Assembly: GCA_036365145.1 (NCBI GenBank)
Contig: JAEOAD010001176.1
Location: 186,001-250,000 of the forward strand
Length of the DNA stretch: 64,000 nt
Direction of reading: 5' to 3'
Origin: Orientallactaga sibirica
Lineage: Eukaryota; Chordata; Mammalia; Rodentia; Dipodidae
The notes beneath the pieces are model-generated. The model was not told the origin of the DNA, did no database searches, and worked only from the letters and a program-made list of their open reading frames with translations. Position numbers and translations under genes: made by a program. Shown here one piece after another: positions 23,496 through 36,045 of the stretch (positions are counted from its first letter, which is position 1; every line of letters starts with the position of its first letter).

Positions 23496-24446
23496 ATGGA
23501 AAACACGACAGAAGTGACAGAGTTCATCCTCTTGGGGTTGACAGACAACCCCAATCTTCAGGCTCCTCTCCTCCTGGTATTTTTATTCATCTACCTCATC
23601 ACGGTGGCTGGGAATGGAGGGATGATGGGGATCATCTACTTAGATTCCCATTTGCACACTCCCATGTACTTCTTCCTCAGTAACCTCTCCTTTTTAGATC
23701 TGGGCTACTCCTCAGCTGTAGCTCCTAAGATGGTAGCCTCACTGCAGTCAGGGAACAAGGTCATCTCTTATAATGGCTGTGCAGCTCAGTTCTTCTTCTT
23801 CGTGGGTTTTGCCACTGTCGAGTGTTACCTCCTAGCCTCCATGGCCTATGACCGCCATGCAGCCGTATGTAGGCCTCTTCATTACAACACCACCATGACA
23901 GCAGGTGTTTGTACCTTCCTAACTGTTGGCTCCTATCTCTGTGGCTTCCTCAATGCCTCAATCCATGCAGCAGACACCTTCAGACTCTCTTTCTGTGGTT
24001 CTAATGAAATCAACCATTTCTTCTGTGACATTCCCCCACTCCTGGCCCTCGCATGCTCCAACACACGCATCAGCAAGTTAGTGGTCTTCTTTGTTGTAGG
24101 CTTCAATGTCTTTTTCACGCTGCTGGTTATCTTAATCTCTTACCTCTTCATATACATTGCTATTCAAAGCATGAAGTCATCTGAGGGACGGAAGAAGGCC
24201 TTCTCCACCTGTGCTTCCCACCTCACTGCAGTGTCCATCTTCTATGGCACGATCATCTTTGTGTACTTGCAGCCCAACTCTGGTCAGTCCATGGATACAG
24301 ACAAAATAGCATCTGTGTTCTACACCGTAGTGATTCCCATGCTGAATCCCCTGATCTACAGCCTGAGGAACAAAGAAGTGAAGAGTGCTGTCTGGAAAAT
24401 ACTCAACAAACTTCACCCTCAGTTTTTTAGTCTGAGTAGAAAGTAG
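23496..24446 (+). CDS. OR5B-like: OR-1: intact olfactory receptor, OR5B-type
   Basis: A 316-aa seven-transmembrane odorant receptor, expected in the cilia of olfactory neurons and coupled to Golf. Seen: MENTT N-terminus with an N-glycosylation site at N3; TM1 GN at 39-40; [13 protein letters not shown] at 53-65; MAYDRH at 116-121; extracellular-loop cysteines C95, C167, C177 and C187; SYLFIYIAI from 215; [10 protein letters not shown] at 234-243; [12 protein letters not shown] at 281-292. No frameshift or internal stop. The reading frame stays open to an ATG at 23379, but I chose 23496: it starts the conserved [14 protein letters not shown] block and lies 21 bases after a good splice acceptor, so the upstream part is intron. 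Odd: DRH replaces the usual DRY. The motifs and the loop-2 block are OR5B-like by recall; the exact orthologue needs a tree. AATAAA hexamers lie about 0.7 kb downstream (25159, 25202). Confidence 0.95.
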   Translation: MENTTEVTEFILLGLTDNPNLQAPLLLVFLFIYLITVAGNGGMMGIIYLDSHLHTPMYFFLSNLSFLDLGYSSAVAPKMVASLQSGNKVISYNGCAAQFFFFVGFATVECYLLASMAYDRHAAVCRPLHYNTTMTAGVCTFLTVGSYLCGFLNASIHAADTFRLSFCGSNEINHFFCDIPPLLALACSNTRISKLVVFFVVGFNVFFTLLVILISYLFIYIAIQSMKSSEGRKKAFSTCASHLTAVSIFYGTIIFVYLQPNSGQSMDTDKIASVFYTVVIPMLNPLIYSLRNKEVKSAVWKILNKLHPQFFSLSRK

Positions 24447-25740
24447 GTGGATAACTAAAGGCTATAACTTCCCTCAGGGCTGAATAGCATGGTGGCTTTA
24501 AAAGTCTGTTACATTTCAGTTTTTTCCTTCCCCATAGACACTGGTGAGTTCTGCTATTAAAAGAAGTTGTAAGATAGAAACACTTGGAAATATTTTATTC
24601 AGGAAGATAGTCCAGTCTAAGGTTGAGCAAGCACAACATGTTCTAAATAATATTTAGAGCCTTCTTGGCATTAGTGTGGCAGATCAAATCACAGACAAGT
24701 GTGTTGAATTCTATTGCTCTGTTTATATCTGTGAGAAAACTTTCTTTACTATTAAATTTAGTAGAAGGATCACATCTTCATTTGTAATATTTGTCAGTCA
24801 GCTGGAAGGCTCAGTTTCTTTTGCTATTGATGATTATTTTAATTTCATGTTTTTATTGGTGACATGATAATTTTCAATGTATACTGATCAAATGTTTTTT
24901 AGCATTTCCACCTTGCTATGTATTAATTTTTAATTAATATGTAATTTTATAATACTTACAAAGGAGTGTTCAGTGTTTTTAATGATGGTTCAAAGAAGGT
25001 ATATTTTGGATCAAGAATCATGTAATTCAGTGTCAAATCCATCCTTACTCCCCATTTGCATGCACTGACTATTTGTTTATCTTTATATTATCTATCTACA
25101 TTTGCTCATGTGCAGAGATAGCTTTGGTAGAAAATAATAAGCTACCTTGTAATACAGAATAAAATAAGTTTCAGTAAAATAATTGCCTAAACCTTAACCT
25201 GAATAAACATGCCTTTCTTTAGAGAACCTGCCCTCCATTTTATGCTTCTGGTTTCTTTCTCACATATTTGCTAATGCTTGTAGAAGGCTTGGAGAAAATA
25301 GGCAATTATTCCAAAGACTATGAAAAGAGATATTTATCTTCTGAATTAAATGATTGCATTTTTTTCAATCAACACTCTTAAGTTTGGAGGATCTATTATG
25401 CATACACATAATAGCTTTCTAAGCCTTGTTTTTGTTTATGTTTCAATAATTCTACTCACCTTTGGATTCCTGTTACATTTTGATGTTGTTTAATTAGATG
25501 CTATCAGAATGAAAAAAAAATTACTTCTTAAGCTAGTAATGGCACAGAGATGCTCAGTGCTAGTCCACCTTCAGATCTTGTTTTATGTGTTAAATGGTGT
25601 GAGAAAATATGTGTGTGGTGACTGGAAGTGGTGAATAATTTTATATCTCACATATATCACACATCATTATAGCTACAGTTGATGTATTACCAGATAGTTC
25701 AAAATTTCAAAATCTCAAAACATACCACAAACTAAATAAT
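24447..25740. other. OR-1 3'UTR and intergenic
   Basis: Repeat-poor, AT-rich. Candidate poly(A) signals AATAAA at 25159 and 25202 could end the OR-1 transcript; this is unproven. Confidence 0.4.
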
Positions 25741-25781
25741 TTATTTTTTTTTAGAAAATATTTTACTTATTTGAGAGACAG

Positions 25782-25828
<47 letters not shown>

Positions 25829-25971
25829 CACACCAGGGCCTCTAGCCACTGCACACAAACTCCATATGCACGTGCCACCTTGTGCATCTGTCTTGAGTAC
25901 TGGGGAATCAAACCTGGGTCCTTAGGCTTTGCAGGGAAGTGCCTTAACCATTAAGCCATTTCTCCCACCTG
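25741..25971 (-). repeat. tRNA-derived SINE with (GA)n
   Basis: Tail at left, pure (GA)n at about 25787-25826, AGGGCCTCTAGCCACTGCA, CACCTTGTGCATCTG, AAGCCATTTCTCCCACC. Confidence 0.9.
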
Positions 25972-26529
25972 AGAATAATTTAATTTTTAGTTTACACATG
26001 AAACCCAGAACTCTTCATTGTTTAAATCAGGTGGCTCAAAACTTGCTTTTGGGATTATGCACTGGGAAGCCTTTGAGGAGGCTATCATAGGTCTTATAAA
26101 GAAAGGAACTCTTGGCCAACATTTTGGAAAGATTTCTCTGTCTCATGACTACTATCACCTGAGAAGATGAGGAGTTTCTCAGTCCCAGACATGGACAATC
26201 TATGCCTGCATCATCTACCCTCCTGCCTCCCATCTTTTGAAGGGAGGTTCATCGGCAAAGCACAGGGATGAAAAGACCATAAAGCCCAGCATCTGTTGCA
26301 CACAGGATTCCTCCCCCAGGACTTAAGGAGTTACAGAGCTAAAGAGCACTGGGTTTGGAGATGAATCCCTAAAGCAACCATCCATGCATCAAAGGCATTC
26401 CATGCTTAGATCAGTTTTTCTCCCACTTCCTGTGTTTGACTTTTCTTCCTTCTCCTGCCTCTCCATCTCTACCTCTACTTTCCCTCTTCCTTTGCCTGCT
26501 GCTTTTCTTTCTTCTTCTTCTTCTTCTTT
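25972..26529. other. Intergenic, CT-rich right end
   Basis: No gene; the right end is a CTT-rich tract leading into the B1 tail. Confidence 0.35.
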
Positions 26530-26676
26530 TTTTTTTCAAGGTAGGATCTTGCTCTAGTTCAGGTTGACCTGGAATTTACTATGTAGTCTCAGGCTGGTCT
26601 CAACCTCACAGTGATCCTCCTACCTCTGCTTCCCAAGTGCTGGGATTAAAGGTGTGCACAACCACGCCCGGCTTTA
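26530..26676 (-). repeat. B1 SINE
   Basis: TTTTTTCAAGGTAGGATCTT, CAGGTTGACCTGGAATTTAC, GCTGGGATTAAAGGTGTGCA, ACCACGCCCGGC. Confidence 0.93.
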
Positions 26677-26689
26677 AAATTTTTTTTTT

Positions 26690-26911
26690 TAAGATTTAAT
26701 TTTTATTTATTTATTTATTAGAAACAGGGAGAGGGAAAGAGAGAGAGGGAGAGAGAAAGAATGGGTGTGCCAGGCCCTCTAGCCACTGCAAACAAACTCC
26801 AAACATGTGCTCCCCCTTGTGAATCTAGCTTATGTAGGACCTAGAGAATCAAACCCAGGTCCTTAGGCTTTCCAGTCATGTGCCTTAATTGCTAAACCAT
26901 CTCTCCAGTCT
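26690..26911 (-). repeat. tRNA-derived SINE
   Basis: (TTTA)n tail, GA-rich tract, CCCTCTAGCCACTGCAAACA, CTAAACCATCTCTCCAGTC. Confidence 0.92.
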
Positions 26912-27362
26912 TGCTTGCTGCTTTTCTTCCTTGTGTTTCAACCTCTTCCTGTTCTCAGCTCCAGAAAACTCCAGCTTCCTGTTCCTCATCACCAAAGCCA
27001 TGCGTGCTCTATGCCCATCTCTCCAGCTCTAAAAAAATAATCTTAATGATACAATTATTATGCCAATTTAAAAGAAAAAAACATTAAAATTCACAATACT
27101 TAAATCATTTATCTCCCTTTATAGTGGAAAACCCTGAACCCTAGAGTTTAATTTATTTAAACTCATAGAGAACCAAATAGTGCTTGGATCTTTTCCATTC
27201 TTTACATTCTAAATAATTCTTGATGTGTCAAAAGAGATTCTCACATTTTTAATTTTCATTTGTTTTTTATAAATTGGATTTTGGAGGTTTCAATTTTGCA
27301 GTTTAAGAAACCAAGGCTTTGAGGAATTAACTGACCGGCTTACAGTTTAAAAAGGAGTAAAA
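26912..27362. other. Intergenic, nothing recognised
   Basis: AT-rich spacer between SINEs. Confidence 0.3.
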
Positions 27363-27550
27363 AGCTGGGTGTGGTAGCACACGCCTTTAATCCCAGCCCT
27401 CGGGAGGCAGAGGTAGGAGGATCGCTGTGAGTTTGAGGCCAGCCTGAGACTACATAGTGAATTCCAGGTCAGCGTGTGCTAGAGTGAGACCCTACCTCGA
27501 AAAAACAAAAAAGCAAAACAAACAAACAAATAAACAAACAAACAAAAAAG
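27363..27550 (+). repeat. B1 SINE
   Basis: GCTGGGTGTGGTAGCACACG, CCTTTAATCCCAGCCCTCGG, TGAGACTACATAGTGAATTC, (CAAA)n tail. Confidence 0.94.
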
Positions 27551-29624
27551 GAGTGAAGATTTGTACTTGAGTCTTTGTCTTCCCTGTTTGTGTGCTGAGA
27601 AAAGACCAGTCATAGATTTTAGTAAATTTCAATGGGGGGGGGGGGAAATAATTTGGTGTAAAAATCTTTTAGGTTTTCATGATGAGTCTCTACAATGTGA
27701 ACACACTGTGGAGAACACATATAAATATAAGATGGAATTTCTACTTCAACAAAGCAAAACCTGCATATATGTTAATTGATGTTATACATTTTGAGGTTAA
27801 TGACTCACTGTTGAATAGCCTTGTCAGCAGGGACATTTCCTGTACTCCACAGAGCATGAGTGAATCACGGCACATTTATTTTCAGTCCTGATAGCTGGAA
27901 ATGTTTCTTTGAATGCTACAGCCCACAGATTACTAAACCCCAGCCAATGCTTACTGTCACAAGCTGCCGGAAAGGCATGATGTGAGGTCTAGGAAGGAAA
28001 TAGGTGACACACAACATTGTTCCTGTTGCAGGAAACACTTATAAATAGTGCAGGAGGACAAAACATATATGTCTAGACAGATGATAGTTCACAGCATTTG
28101 TGTCCATTGTCAAATGAGTAGCACAGAAATTAATAACTCGGATGCTTTAGAGATGGTGGAAAACACCCATAGACAGGGAAGGACTGGAAGAGATGGAAGT
28201 TGAATGAGGAATGACATTCTGAACAGATACTGTTGAAAGAGCCTAGATTTCCTAGAGAAGTGACATAGCCTCTTGGTGAGATTAGCACAAACCATTTTTT
28301 ACTTTTCCTCCTCATCAAAGTGGATGTGAGAGCACCAGCCATACCATCACCAAGGCCTTTATGATGGTCCATTGAAATAATAGAAGGGAAACTCTTTTCG
28401 GAATTGCTGCCCTTTTTCTAACTCTAATAGTGCTGTTGGACATAATACTATAAACAATGAAATGAGGAGTTCCTAACCAACCACCTGAACTCAGGTATGG
28501 AGGTGAGTTTGCACATGGCATGTGGGCATGAGGGTATAAGAAAGTACGTCATTCATGTTAGAAGTGGTCAGACTACTAATTTCTCAATTTATTGTTTCTA
28601 TAGGTAAGTGGGACTTGTTTCAGGCCTGGAACAAATTGGATCCCTAAAGAGGAACCACATCTTTTCAGAGAAATTTCTGTAGAACTCTATCACTTGGCTA
28701 CTTAGTTTCAAACCCAAGAATCCTATTGCCTGCCAAAACAAACAAGAACAAACAAGAACATAGGGTTTCTCAGATATATATATAGTGTTATTAGTTCATA
28801 AGATCTGTGTGTAAAGGAGTGAGAGAGACATTTTTTCCAAAACAAAAAGAATAAATTCAGTAAGATGGGAAGGGAGTGATGCAGATGCATTTAGCCAACA
28901 GTGGTGTATAATATTTATGAAGACAAATAATGGAAAATAAGCTTGAAATAGTGTGCAAGTGTCCACCTGTAGTAGGCATTATCTTTCAGATTAAGGTTTC
29001 AAACTTAAAACATAGATAAGGAAAGTATAGCTATGTCTTGCATGTACACAGCAGAGCTAAAGGTAGAATCCCAACTATGGCCAGAGAATAATTAGAAAAT
29101 TTTTCTTATGCACCCTATGCTAAAATGAAGCACATTTTTGCCTAAGGGAAATTGTTTGACATAATATGCATAAAGCATATGCCCATCTCAAATGGTACCT
29201 GAGCATCTAGTGAAGGTTCATTTTCCTTCTAGAGAATAACCTTTAAAAAGTAAATGCAATAGAGCTCCCATCGTGTTGGTGAGAGGAGGACAAGTGCCTA
29301 CTGTGTCTCGAATGCTGATGCAAGAAGACTCTCTCCTCCTCTGTCCCTTAGGAGAGAAACCCTTAGACAGAAATATTTGGAGGTGCACAGAAAGGCAGCT
29401 AAGAGTCCTGAACTCGGAGAATGAATGTTCGTGTGTCCCCATATTTGAATCTAAAACAAATAATGCAATGAGCATGAATGTTTGGAGTTCATGTGTTTCA
29501 GTGGCAGGATTCTGATTGCTGATGACTTTGTTCCTTTGACCAATGAAATGCACTTGGTTCCTGCCTTTTGACCATTTTCCCTTTGATTCCTTAAACTTCT
29601 GCTTTTTCAATTATCTCCTTCCAC
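27551..29624. other. Intergenic, about 2 kb without nameable repeat
   Basis: Contains a 12-base G run at 27634-27645 and an unassigned minus-strand frame of 130 codons (29218-29610). No domain recognised. Confidence 0.35.
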
Positions 29625-29802
29625 TTGCTTATGAAGCCTGATAGCCTAGCTTTGATTCCCTAACACCCACATACAACCAGATGCATAAAGTGGTGCATAT
29701 ATCTGAAGTTTGTTTGCAGTGGAAGGAGGCCCTGGTACACCCATTCTCTCTTTCTCTCTCCCTCCCTCCCTCTTCCCTTCTCTCAAATAAATAAAAATAT
29801 TT
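29625..29802 (+). repeat. tRNA-derived SINE, 5' truncated
   Basis: TTTGATTCCCTAACACCCAC, CAACCAGATGCATAAAGTGG, CT-rich tract, AATAAATAAAA; the head is missing. Confidence 0.88.
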
Positions 29803-31047
29803 TTCAATTACCACCTTCCTTTTCAAGTTAATGTGAGCTGATCTCCAACAAAAAAAAATAATAACTGATGTGAGAGGTCTATTTTAGGGACTTTACAGTC
29901 AGTAACAGGTAACTCAATGACCTCATAAACCTGAAAAAAAAAAAAAAAGGAGAGTAGAAATGTAAAATGTGAAAGGCTAGTGAACAATAACTTTCATGAA
30001 TACAAGGAAAGCCTGTAAGTTCTGCACAGAGAAAATCAGCAGGAATGTATAATGCCTAGAAAGAATTGCCACAAAATTTAACTTTGCAGAAAATTAAGTA
30101 ATTTCCAAGGCATATATTTTGAAGTCATGATTTCCTGAGTGACATTGACAATAAAGATCTTAGTACTTTTGGTACACCAGATAAAAGAGACTTTTGTGCT
30201 ATTTCTCCTCCACCATTGCATGCTACTGATGAGGAAGTTGAGGCCCAGGGAGAGGAAGTGGCCTTCAAAAGTCTCCTGTCCAGGAAGTGGATTGTGTTAT
30301 ACCACTGCACACCCCCTCGCACACCACAGATGTTCTGGCCACTGCCACAACCCATTTTATACTCGTCAGCACCCATTTTGTTTGCTTCTCCCTGGATGTT
30401 GCACATCTTCTCTCCTTATAAACACATTATTGAGTTTTGGTTCAGATAATGAACACTTTCCATCTAAGTAGTGTGTGATCCTGGCCACAGCTGTAAAGAA
30501 GTCAAGTATATGAGCTAAAATATTGTTTTTCAAATTAAATGGAGCAACCTCCTCTCTTTAGGTCTGTAGCTCAAACCTTCATATGCTCTTTATGTCTCCA
30601 GTTGAGTCTCTGTCATCTATAATACTACCTGTCATAGCAGATGACAGAGTGAGCCATGTGATTCTCTAGCCAGTTGCAGGTCCCCTACATAATTAGCATC
30701 TAAGTAAGCCTGTAAGACTGGCCAGCAAGGGGCACCAAGTCTGGCTCCCTTTTCTGTTTGCTTGAGACATCTCCTGGGGGAGATTTTTCCCTTCTGAGCT
30801 CCAGCTAGGATTGGCTGAGGTTTTTGTTGCATTGTATCCCAGCTTGTCTCTGTGTCTTCTGTCTCACCCATCACATTTCCCTCACAGGTGCTTTCCCAAG
30901 AACACTCCTCCCTGAGCCACCTAGGACCTCATTCTCAATGTCCCAGTGTCCCAGTGAGTCTGATCTATGAGGTACCTTCCCTTGCTCTTGTCAAGTTTCT
31001 CTGCTATCCAAATAATTCTGTGACAATGTCTGGGATACAGACACTAC
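29803..31047. other. Intergenic, weak MIR scrap
   Basis: A MIR-like string near 30220-30275 (TGATGAGGAAGTTGAGGCCC). Otherwise no supported feature. Confidence 0.35.
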
Positions 31048-31208
31048 TTTTTTTTTTTTTTTTTGGTTTTGCGAGGTAGTGTCTCACTCTGGTCCAGGCT
31101 GACCTAGAATTAACTATGTAGTCTCAGGGTGGCCTCGAACTCTCGGCGATCCTCCTACCTCTGCCTCCCGAGTGCTGGGATTAAAGGCGTGCTCCACCAC
31201 GCCCGGCT
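31048..31208 (-). repeat. B1 SINE (first of a pair)
   Basis: T-run, GCGAGGTAGTGTCTCACTCT, TCGAACTCTCGGCGATCCTC, GGCGTGCTCCACCACGCCCG. Little-diverged. Confidence 0.94.
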
Positions 31209-31330
31209 TTTTTTTGTTTTTTTTTGAGGTAGGGTCTCACTCTGGTCCAGTCTGACTGGAGCTCACTGTGATCCTCCCACCTCTGCCTCCCGAGGGCTGG
31301 GATTAAAGGTGTGCACCACCACGCCTGGCC
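31209..31330 (-). repeat. B1 SINE with internal deletion
   Basis: T-rich tail directly at the head of the previous B1, then GAGGTAGGGTCTCACTCTGG, CAGTCTGACTGGAGCTCACT and GTGCACCACCACGCCTGGCC; about 35 bases are missing in the middle. Confidence 0.9.
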
Positions 31331-31689
31331 CAAACACTCTTCTTTAAGCCCCTTCATGTTTGGAATTTGTGGTACCAACAATCTGAGAGAGGAAAGTGTA
31401 AATATCCAGATTTTTGTTACGCAGGAAACAGTGGCCCTAAGGTTAGTGTGTGGGAACTTCTTAGAAGTGTGAAAGGCCTTAAAGACTATCCCATTGCCAA
31501 ATATTTCCCAAGGCCTTCCCATGTGGTGTGAGCTCTGGAAGACATTGTCACTATATGTCTCACAATTACTTTGTTATGACTTATTATTCTAATTTAATAG
31601 TTAATAAGACCATAGCTCAGCGATGTGAAGTCACTTACTGAGAACCAAACAGCCAGGGAAGTGTCATCAACTTCTACTAGATAGTAATG
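31331..31689. other. Intergenic, nothing recognised
   Basis: No supported feature. Confidence 0.3.
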
Positions 31690-31830
31690 TGTGACATGGG
31701 AATCAAATTTGCCATTTTGTAGATGGTGAAACTGAGACACAGATACACAGGTGTGAAGTGGTAGAACCAGGATTTTAATCGACTCTTTGACTCTGCAATG
31801 CTCCTTTTGGATCCTGACCTCCTGTTATCC
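31690..31830 (-). repeat. MIR element
   Basis: TTTGTAGATGGTGAAACTGA, GACACAGATACACAGGTG, GTAGAACCAGGATTTTAATC follow the antisense MIR order. Confidence 0.65.
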
Positions 31831-32389
31831 CCTGGTTTTGTGATGAGGAAACCAAGACAAACTAGTGATTTTCCAGCTACCAAAACCTTGCATGGCTTCC
31901 CTATATCATACAGTTAAAGTGAAAACATTGACTCTAGATACTTATTCCTCACTCAACATCAATAGCCTTTCTGCTTAGGATGCCCAGAATCTATAGAGTT
32001 CTGGATGATTTTTCTAAACACAGCTGGTGGGATGGCATTTTTACTTAGATCACAAAATTCCCTACTACATATAAGACTTAAAAAGTAGGCCACCTACCCA
32101 TGTGATTGTATTTATCCCTTAGAGCTAAAAATAACTCTCAGCTTTCCTGGCCTGTGCATCATAAAAAAAAAAAAAGCTCATATTGAATTCCATTCACTTA
32201 TTGGATTAATGTTCAGATTATAGCTCTTCACTCTTCTTTCTCTCACTTCTACCTCACCCAGCTGGAAGTAAGTTATGCTTGTCCTCATTATTTTATATGT
32301 TAGTAACTGAGCTCTTATTTTCAAAGATGAGTTGCAAAATTTTAGGATCCTTGATATAGCTGTAAAAATTCATTTTGGAAGATAGGAGT
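31831..32389. other. Intergenic, nothing recognised
   Basis: No supported feature. Confidence 0.3.
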
Positions 32390-32570
32390 GAAACAGTTCA
32401 GGATTCAGGCTCCATTGCCAGCCTGCGGGGTAAGGCTATGATCCTTGGACAAGGCACAAAACCTTTGTCCTAATTTCTTCATCTGTAAAATAGAGACAAA
32501 ATCATACCTATTTCCTGGTATTATTGCAAGTATTAAAATAATTATTGGTCAGTGTTTAGTGTTGCAGACA
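32390..32570 (+). repeat. MIR element
   Basis: GGACAAGGCACAAAACCTTT, TTTCTTCATCTGTAAAATAG, ACCTATTTCCTGGTATTATT in sense MIR order. Confidence 0.75.
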
Positions 32571-33192
32571 CAGAGAGCACACAAATAATATAACAAAACC
32601 CAAAACCAATAGCTTCAAAAAAGTCACCACCACCTAGCATGAAACAATATGTCTTAGCCTGGTTAGGACTTTTCTGGTTTAATACTGAAAGTCCTAAATC
32701 CAAGAAAACTCCTCAGTCTTGGAAAATGATAATAATGGGCTAATTTATTCACTCTCAATGAAACAAACAAATGATTCTGTTATGAATTTATTAAAAAACT
32801 TATTATAACTAATATATCCCAGGTACTTTGGTGGCATTTTAAGAGATGACAAAATGTGTTATATGAAAAATTATGCCTAAAAAAAAAGAATTGTGAACAT
32901 TAATTTAATTATATATGAGTTCTCTTGAGAGTTAACATGAAATTTTCCATGAATATTACTAGTATCAGATACAGTTCTCACATGAGGACACATGCAAGAA
33001 TTTTATGGATTACATGCATCTATCTAATCCAATATTGGATCTTTCCCAATCATTAACACTACAGGAAGTTAATAAGATTTTATAGTAAAAAACATTTCCA
33101 TAAGCAACTAATTGAGAGAGCTTACTGCTATCTTGCAGCAACATTTATCAGGATAGAGATATTTTAAATATTGATTTCAATCTTTTTTTTTT
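32571..33192. other. Intergenic, nothing recognised
   Basis: AT-rich; no feature supported. Confidence 0.3.
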
Positions 33193-33196
33193 TTGT

Positions 33197-33256
<60 letters not shown>

Positions 33257-33257
33257 A
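33193..33257. repeat. (TG)n microsatellite
   Basis: About 60 bases of almost pure TG. Confidence 0.97.
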
Positions 33258-33530
33258 TGCATGTGAAAGCTAGAGGGCAACCTTGGGTGTTATTCTTAGG
33301 TAAACCACCTCTTTATGAGACAAGTGTCTCATTCACTTGAAATTCACCAATTAGGCTAGACCAGCTAGCTAGTGAGTTCCAGGGCTCCTCCTATCTCTGT
33401 CCCCCAACTGGGATTACAGGTATGCATCACTACCTCCAGCGTTTGTTTTTACATAGGCACTGAGGATTGAACTCAGGTCCTCATGCTTGTGAGGCAAAAA
33501 GTTTACCCCTTAAACTGTCTCTTTTTCTCA
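33258..33530 (-). repeat. ID/B1 composite (B4-like) SINE
   Basis: Antisense: GAGGGCAACCTTGGGTGTTA, a B1-like middle (GAGACAAGTGTCTCATTC), AACTGGGATTACAGGTATGC, then the tRNA-like end GGATTGAACTCAGGTCCTCA. Family name is from recall. Confidence 0.6.
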
Positions 33531-33732
33531 ATTTTTAAAATTTCTTGACAACACAGAATCACATTGAGTGTATATAACAGTAGTAGTCAATATTCTACCT
33601 GGTTTTGACAGCAAGAAAATCATTCTAAGTGATACCGGGTATTGAACATAGAAAGCTTAGACTAGAGAAAAAAGATGGTGAACCAAAATCCTCATAGGTT
33701 GAACAGGCATGCTTCAGTCAGCTCTGTGGCTC

Positions 33733-33947
33733 TTATTTTTTAAAAATTATTTTTATTTATTTATTTTATTAGAGAGTACGAGAGAGAAAGAGGCAGATAG
33801 AGAGAATGGCATTCCAGGGATGCCAGCCACTGCAAAGGAATTCCAGAAGCATGTGCCACCTTGTGCATCTGGGTTCTGGGGAATTGAACCTGGGTCCTTA
33901 GGCTTTCCAGGCAAGTGCCTTAATCTCTAAGCCATCTCTCCAGCCCC
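33733..33947 (-). repeat. tRNA-derived SINE
   Basis: ATTTATTTATTTTATTAGAG, GAATTGAACCTGGGTCCTTA, AAGCCATCTCTCCAGCCCCC. Confidence 0.93.
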
Positions 33948-35019
33948 CTATTTTTATTTTTATTTTTTAATTTGGCTCATGAACTTTCTTTCAGAATGTG
34001 ATGAACACATAAATCAGTGGAGGACAGAGGCTTCATTCCATAGGCATGAACTATGGTGAACACACTGAAAAGATACTAACTCTTCTTAGGAATTGAAAAT
34101 TTTAATCCACTAAGTGAATTTTGAGGCTTCCTACTGACTGAGATTGAGAAAGGCTGCCAAGAATGAAATAAATTCTGATCTAAGAAAGACTCAGTTGTAC
34201 ATTAGCATGAGATAAAATCAGCACACAGTGCACACAAGCAATACTTAGACACAACTGTAGCAATTACTTTCATATCCTGAATGTAGAGGCTGAGACTTCT
34301 GAGATCAGACATCATAGGTGTGAGGATTTGCTGGTGACAAAATACTGGAAAATTACAAAAAATCCTCTAAATTTTATAATTTTCATCTACAAAGTGGCAA
34401 TCATAATAGGCTTGTATAAGTTACATGACACAATTGTTACAACTGAATTTCTAATTAAGGGTAAAGCTCCATTGAGATTATTAACACTTTCATTTCACTG
34501 AAAGAAGAGGTAACTGAGGAAAGAAATGATTTATAGCTAATCACATTTACCTCAGAAATAATGATAATTTCTTTGTGAGGGGGAACCAGAAAGCATTGTC
34601 ATATATCTCACCTTTTTTTCCCTCAGAAAAGGTAATAGATTATGTACTTGTTATCTTTCTAAATTATTTTTGCCTGAGTCATCACTGATATATGTGAGTG
34701 ATTTTTATATCTGTGAGAGTCACACATTTGTTCACATGAATCACACCCAGATTTGTGTGAGTTCTCTCCTTGGGTCAGATGTGCTTTAGTCATGTCTCTA
34801 TATTTGGGGGGCACAGATATTTTTAACAAGAGATATAAAACTTAACACATTGCTTTCTAATTTATGGTCTCCTTTATTTTCAGAATCTGCTTTTGAAATA
34901 ATTTCTTACCAGTTTTCTTGTTAATGGATCTTGAATCTCATGAGTTTTCTCTGCCATCTATAAAATAAAACAGACTGTCCAATCAAGAGTGAGAGCAGCT
35001 TGGATTAAAGGGGGTATGC
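33948..35019. other. Intergenic, nothing recognised
   Basis: About 1 kb AT-rich without a nameable repeat or gene. Confidence 0.35.
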
Positions 35020-36045
35020 ATAGTTATTTGAGTGATTTTGGTGTGTAAGCACACTTTTCTTGTTCAGAGAGCTGTGGAGGCGTCTCTCTGGAGACTATGG
35101 GTTTCCTAACCATAGGATTCTGAGCTGGTTTTCAATACCAAATATGGGTTCTCCCCCAATGCGCAGACCTCATATCCAGAAGGAGGGTTTCTAAGGAAGG
35201 GATTCATGTTGTCTTCAGTTATATGTAATTCTCTTCCCCACCCTCCCTTACCTAACCCCTACTCCTCCATTACCCTCCCATCCCCTCTATTCTGTCCCCC
35301 ACCTAGCCTGTTGAGCATTTCCTCCTTTTCTCCCTCCCTATTTCTTCTTTGTCCTGGTCTCATTCTAGGTTTATGTTATATTCCTGGTGCTTGATAACAT
35401 TTACATTTATCTCAAGTTGATACCAGTTAGGGTCTGCATATGAGAGAGGACATGCAATGTTTGTCTTTCTGAGCCTGGGTGATCTCACTTAGAATGATTG
35501 TTCTAACTCCATCCATTTTCCTGAACATTTCATTGTTTCATTTTTCTTCACCATACTGTAGAATTCCATTGTGCTTATATGCCACATCTTCATTATCATC
35601 ATCAGTTGATTGGCATTTGTGCTGGTTCCAACTCTTAGCTATTGTGAACAGAGTATTCACATACATGGTTGAACGCATATCTTTGTAGTAAAGAGTGGGA
35701 GTCTTTAGGGTATATGCCCAGGAGTGTTATAGCTGGGTAAAATGGTACATCTATTTTGATTTCTTTTTGGATTCTAACTATTGATTTCCATAGTGGTTGT
35801 ACAAGTTTACACTCCCACCAACAGTGGTTGAAGGTTCCTTTACCCTAGTAGCCTCACAAGCATTTGTTGTCATTCAATTTTTTGATGAATGCCATCCTGA
35901 CTGGGGTGAGATGTAATCTCAGAGTTGTTTTAATTTGAATTTCTCTGATGACTAAAGATGTTGAACATCTCCTTTAGTTAGTATTGGCCATTTGTATGTC
36001 TTCCTTTGAGAATTCTCTGTTCAATTCTTTACCCCATTTTGACAA
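35020..36045 (-). mobile_element. Antisense L1 fragment: ORF2 3' end and 3'UTR
   Basis: Antisense rodent L1: CATAGGATTCTGAGCTGGTT, CTCATATCCAGAAGGAGGGT, a C-rich tract, then ORF2 3' end signatures TCCATTTTCCTGAACATTTC, AGGGTATATGCCCAGGAGTG, TTTACACTCCCACCAACAGT and TTGAATTTCTCTGATGACTA. Confidence 0.85.

Noticed and set aside
30139..30471. Overlapping plus- and minus-strand frames near 30.1-30.5 kb
   Set aside because: No domain, splice or conservation evidence; part of the sequence is a MIR scrap.
33258..33530. Possible exon because of GC-richer, codon-like sequence
   Set aside because: The landmark order matches a composite tRNA/B1-type SINE seen three more times in the window.
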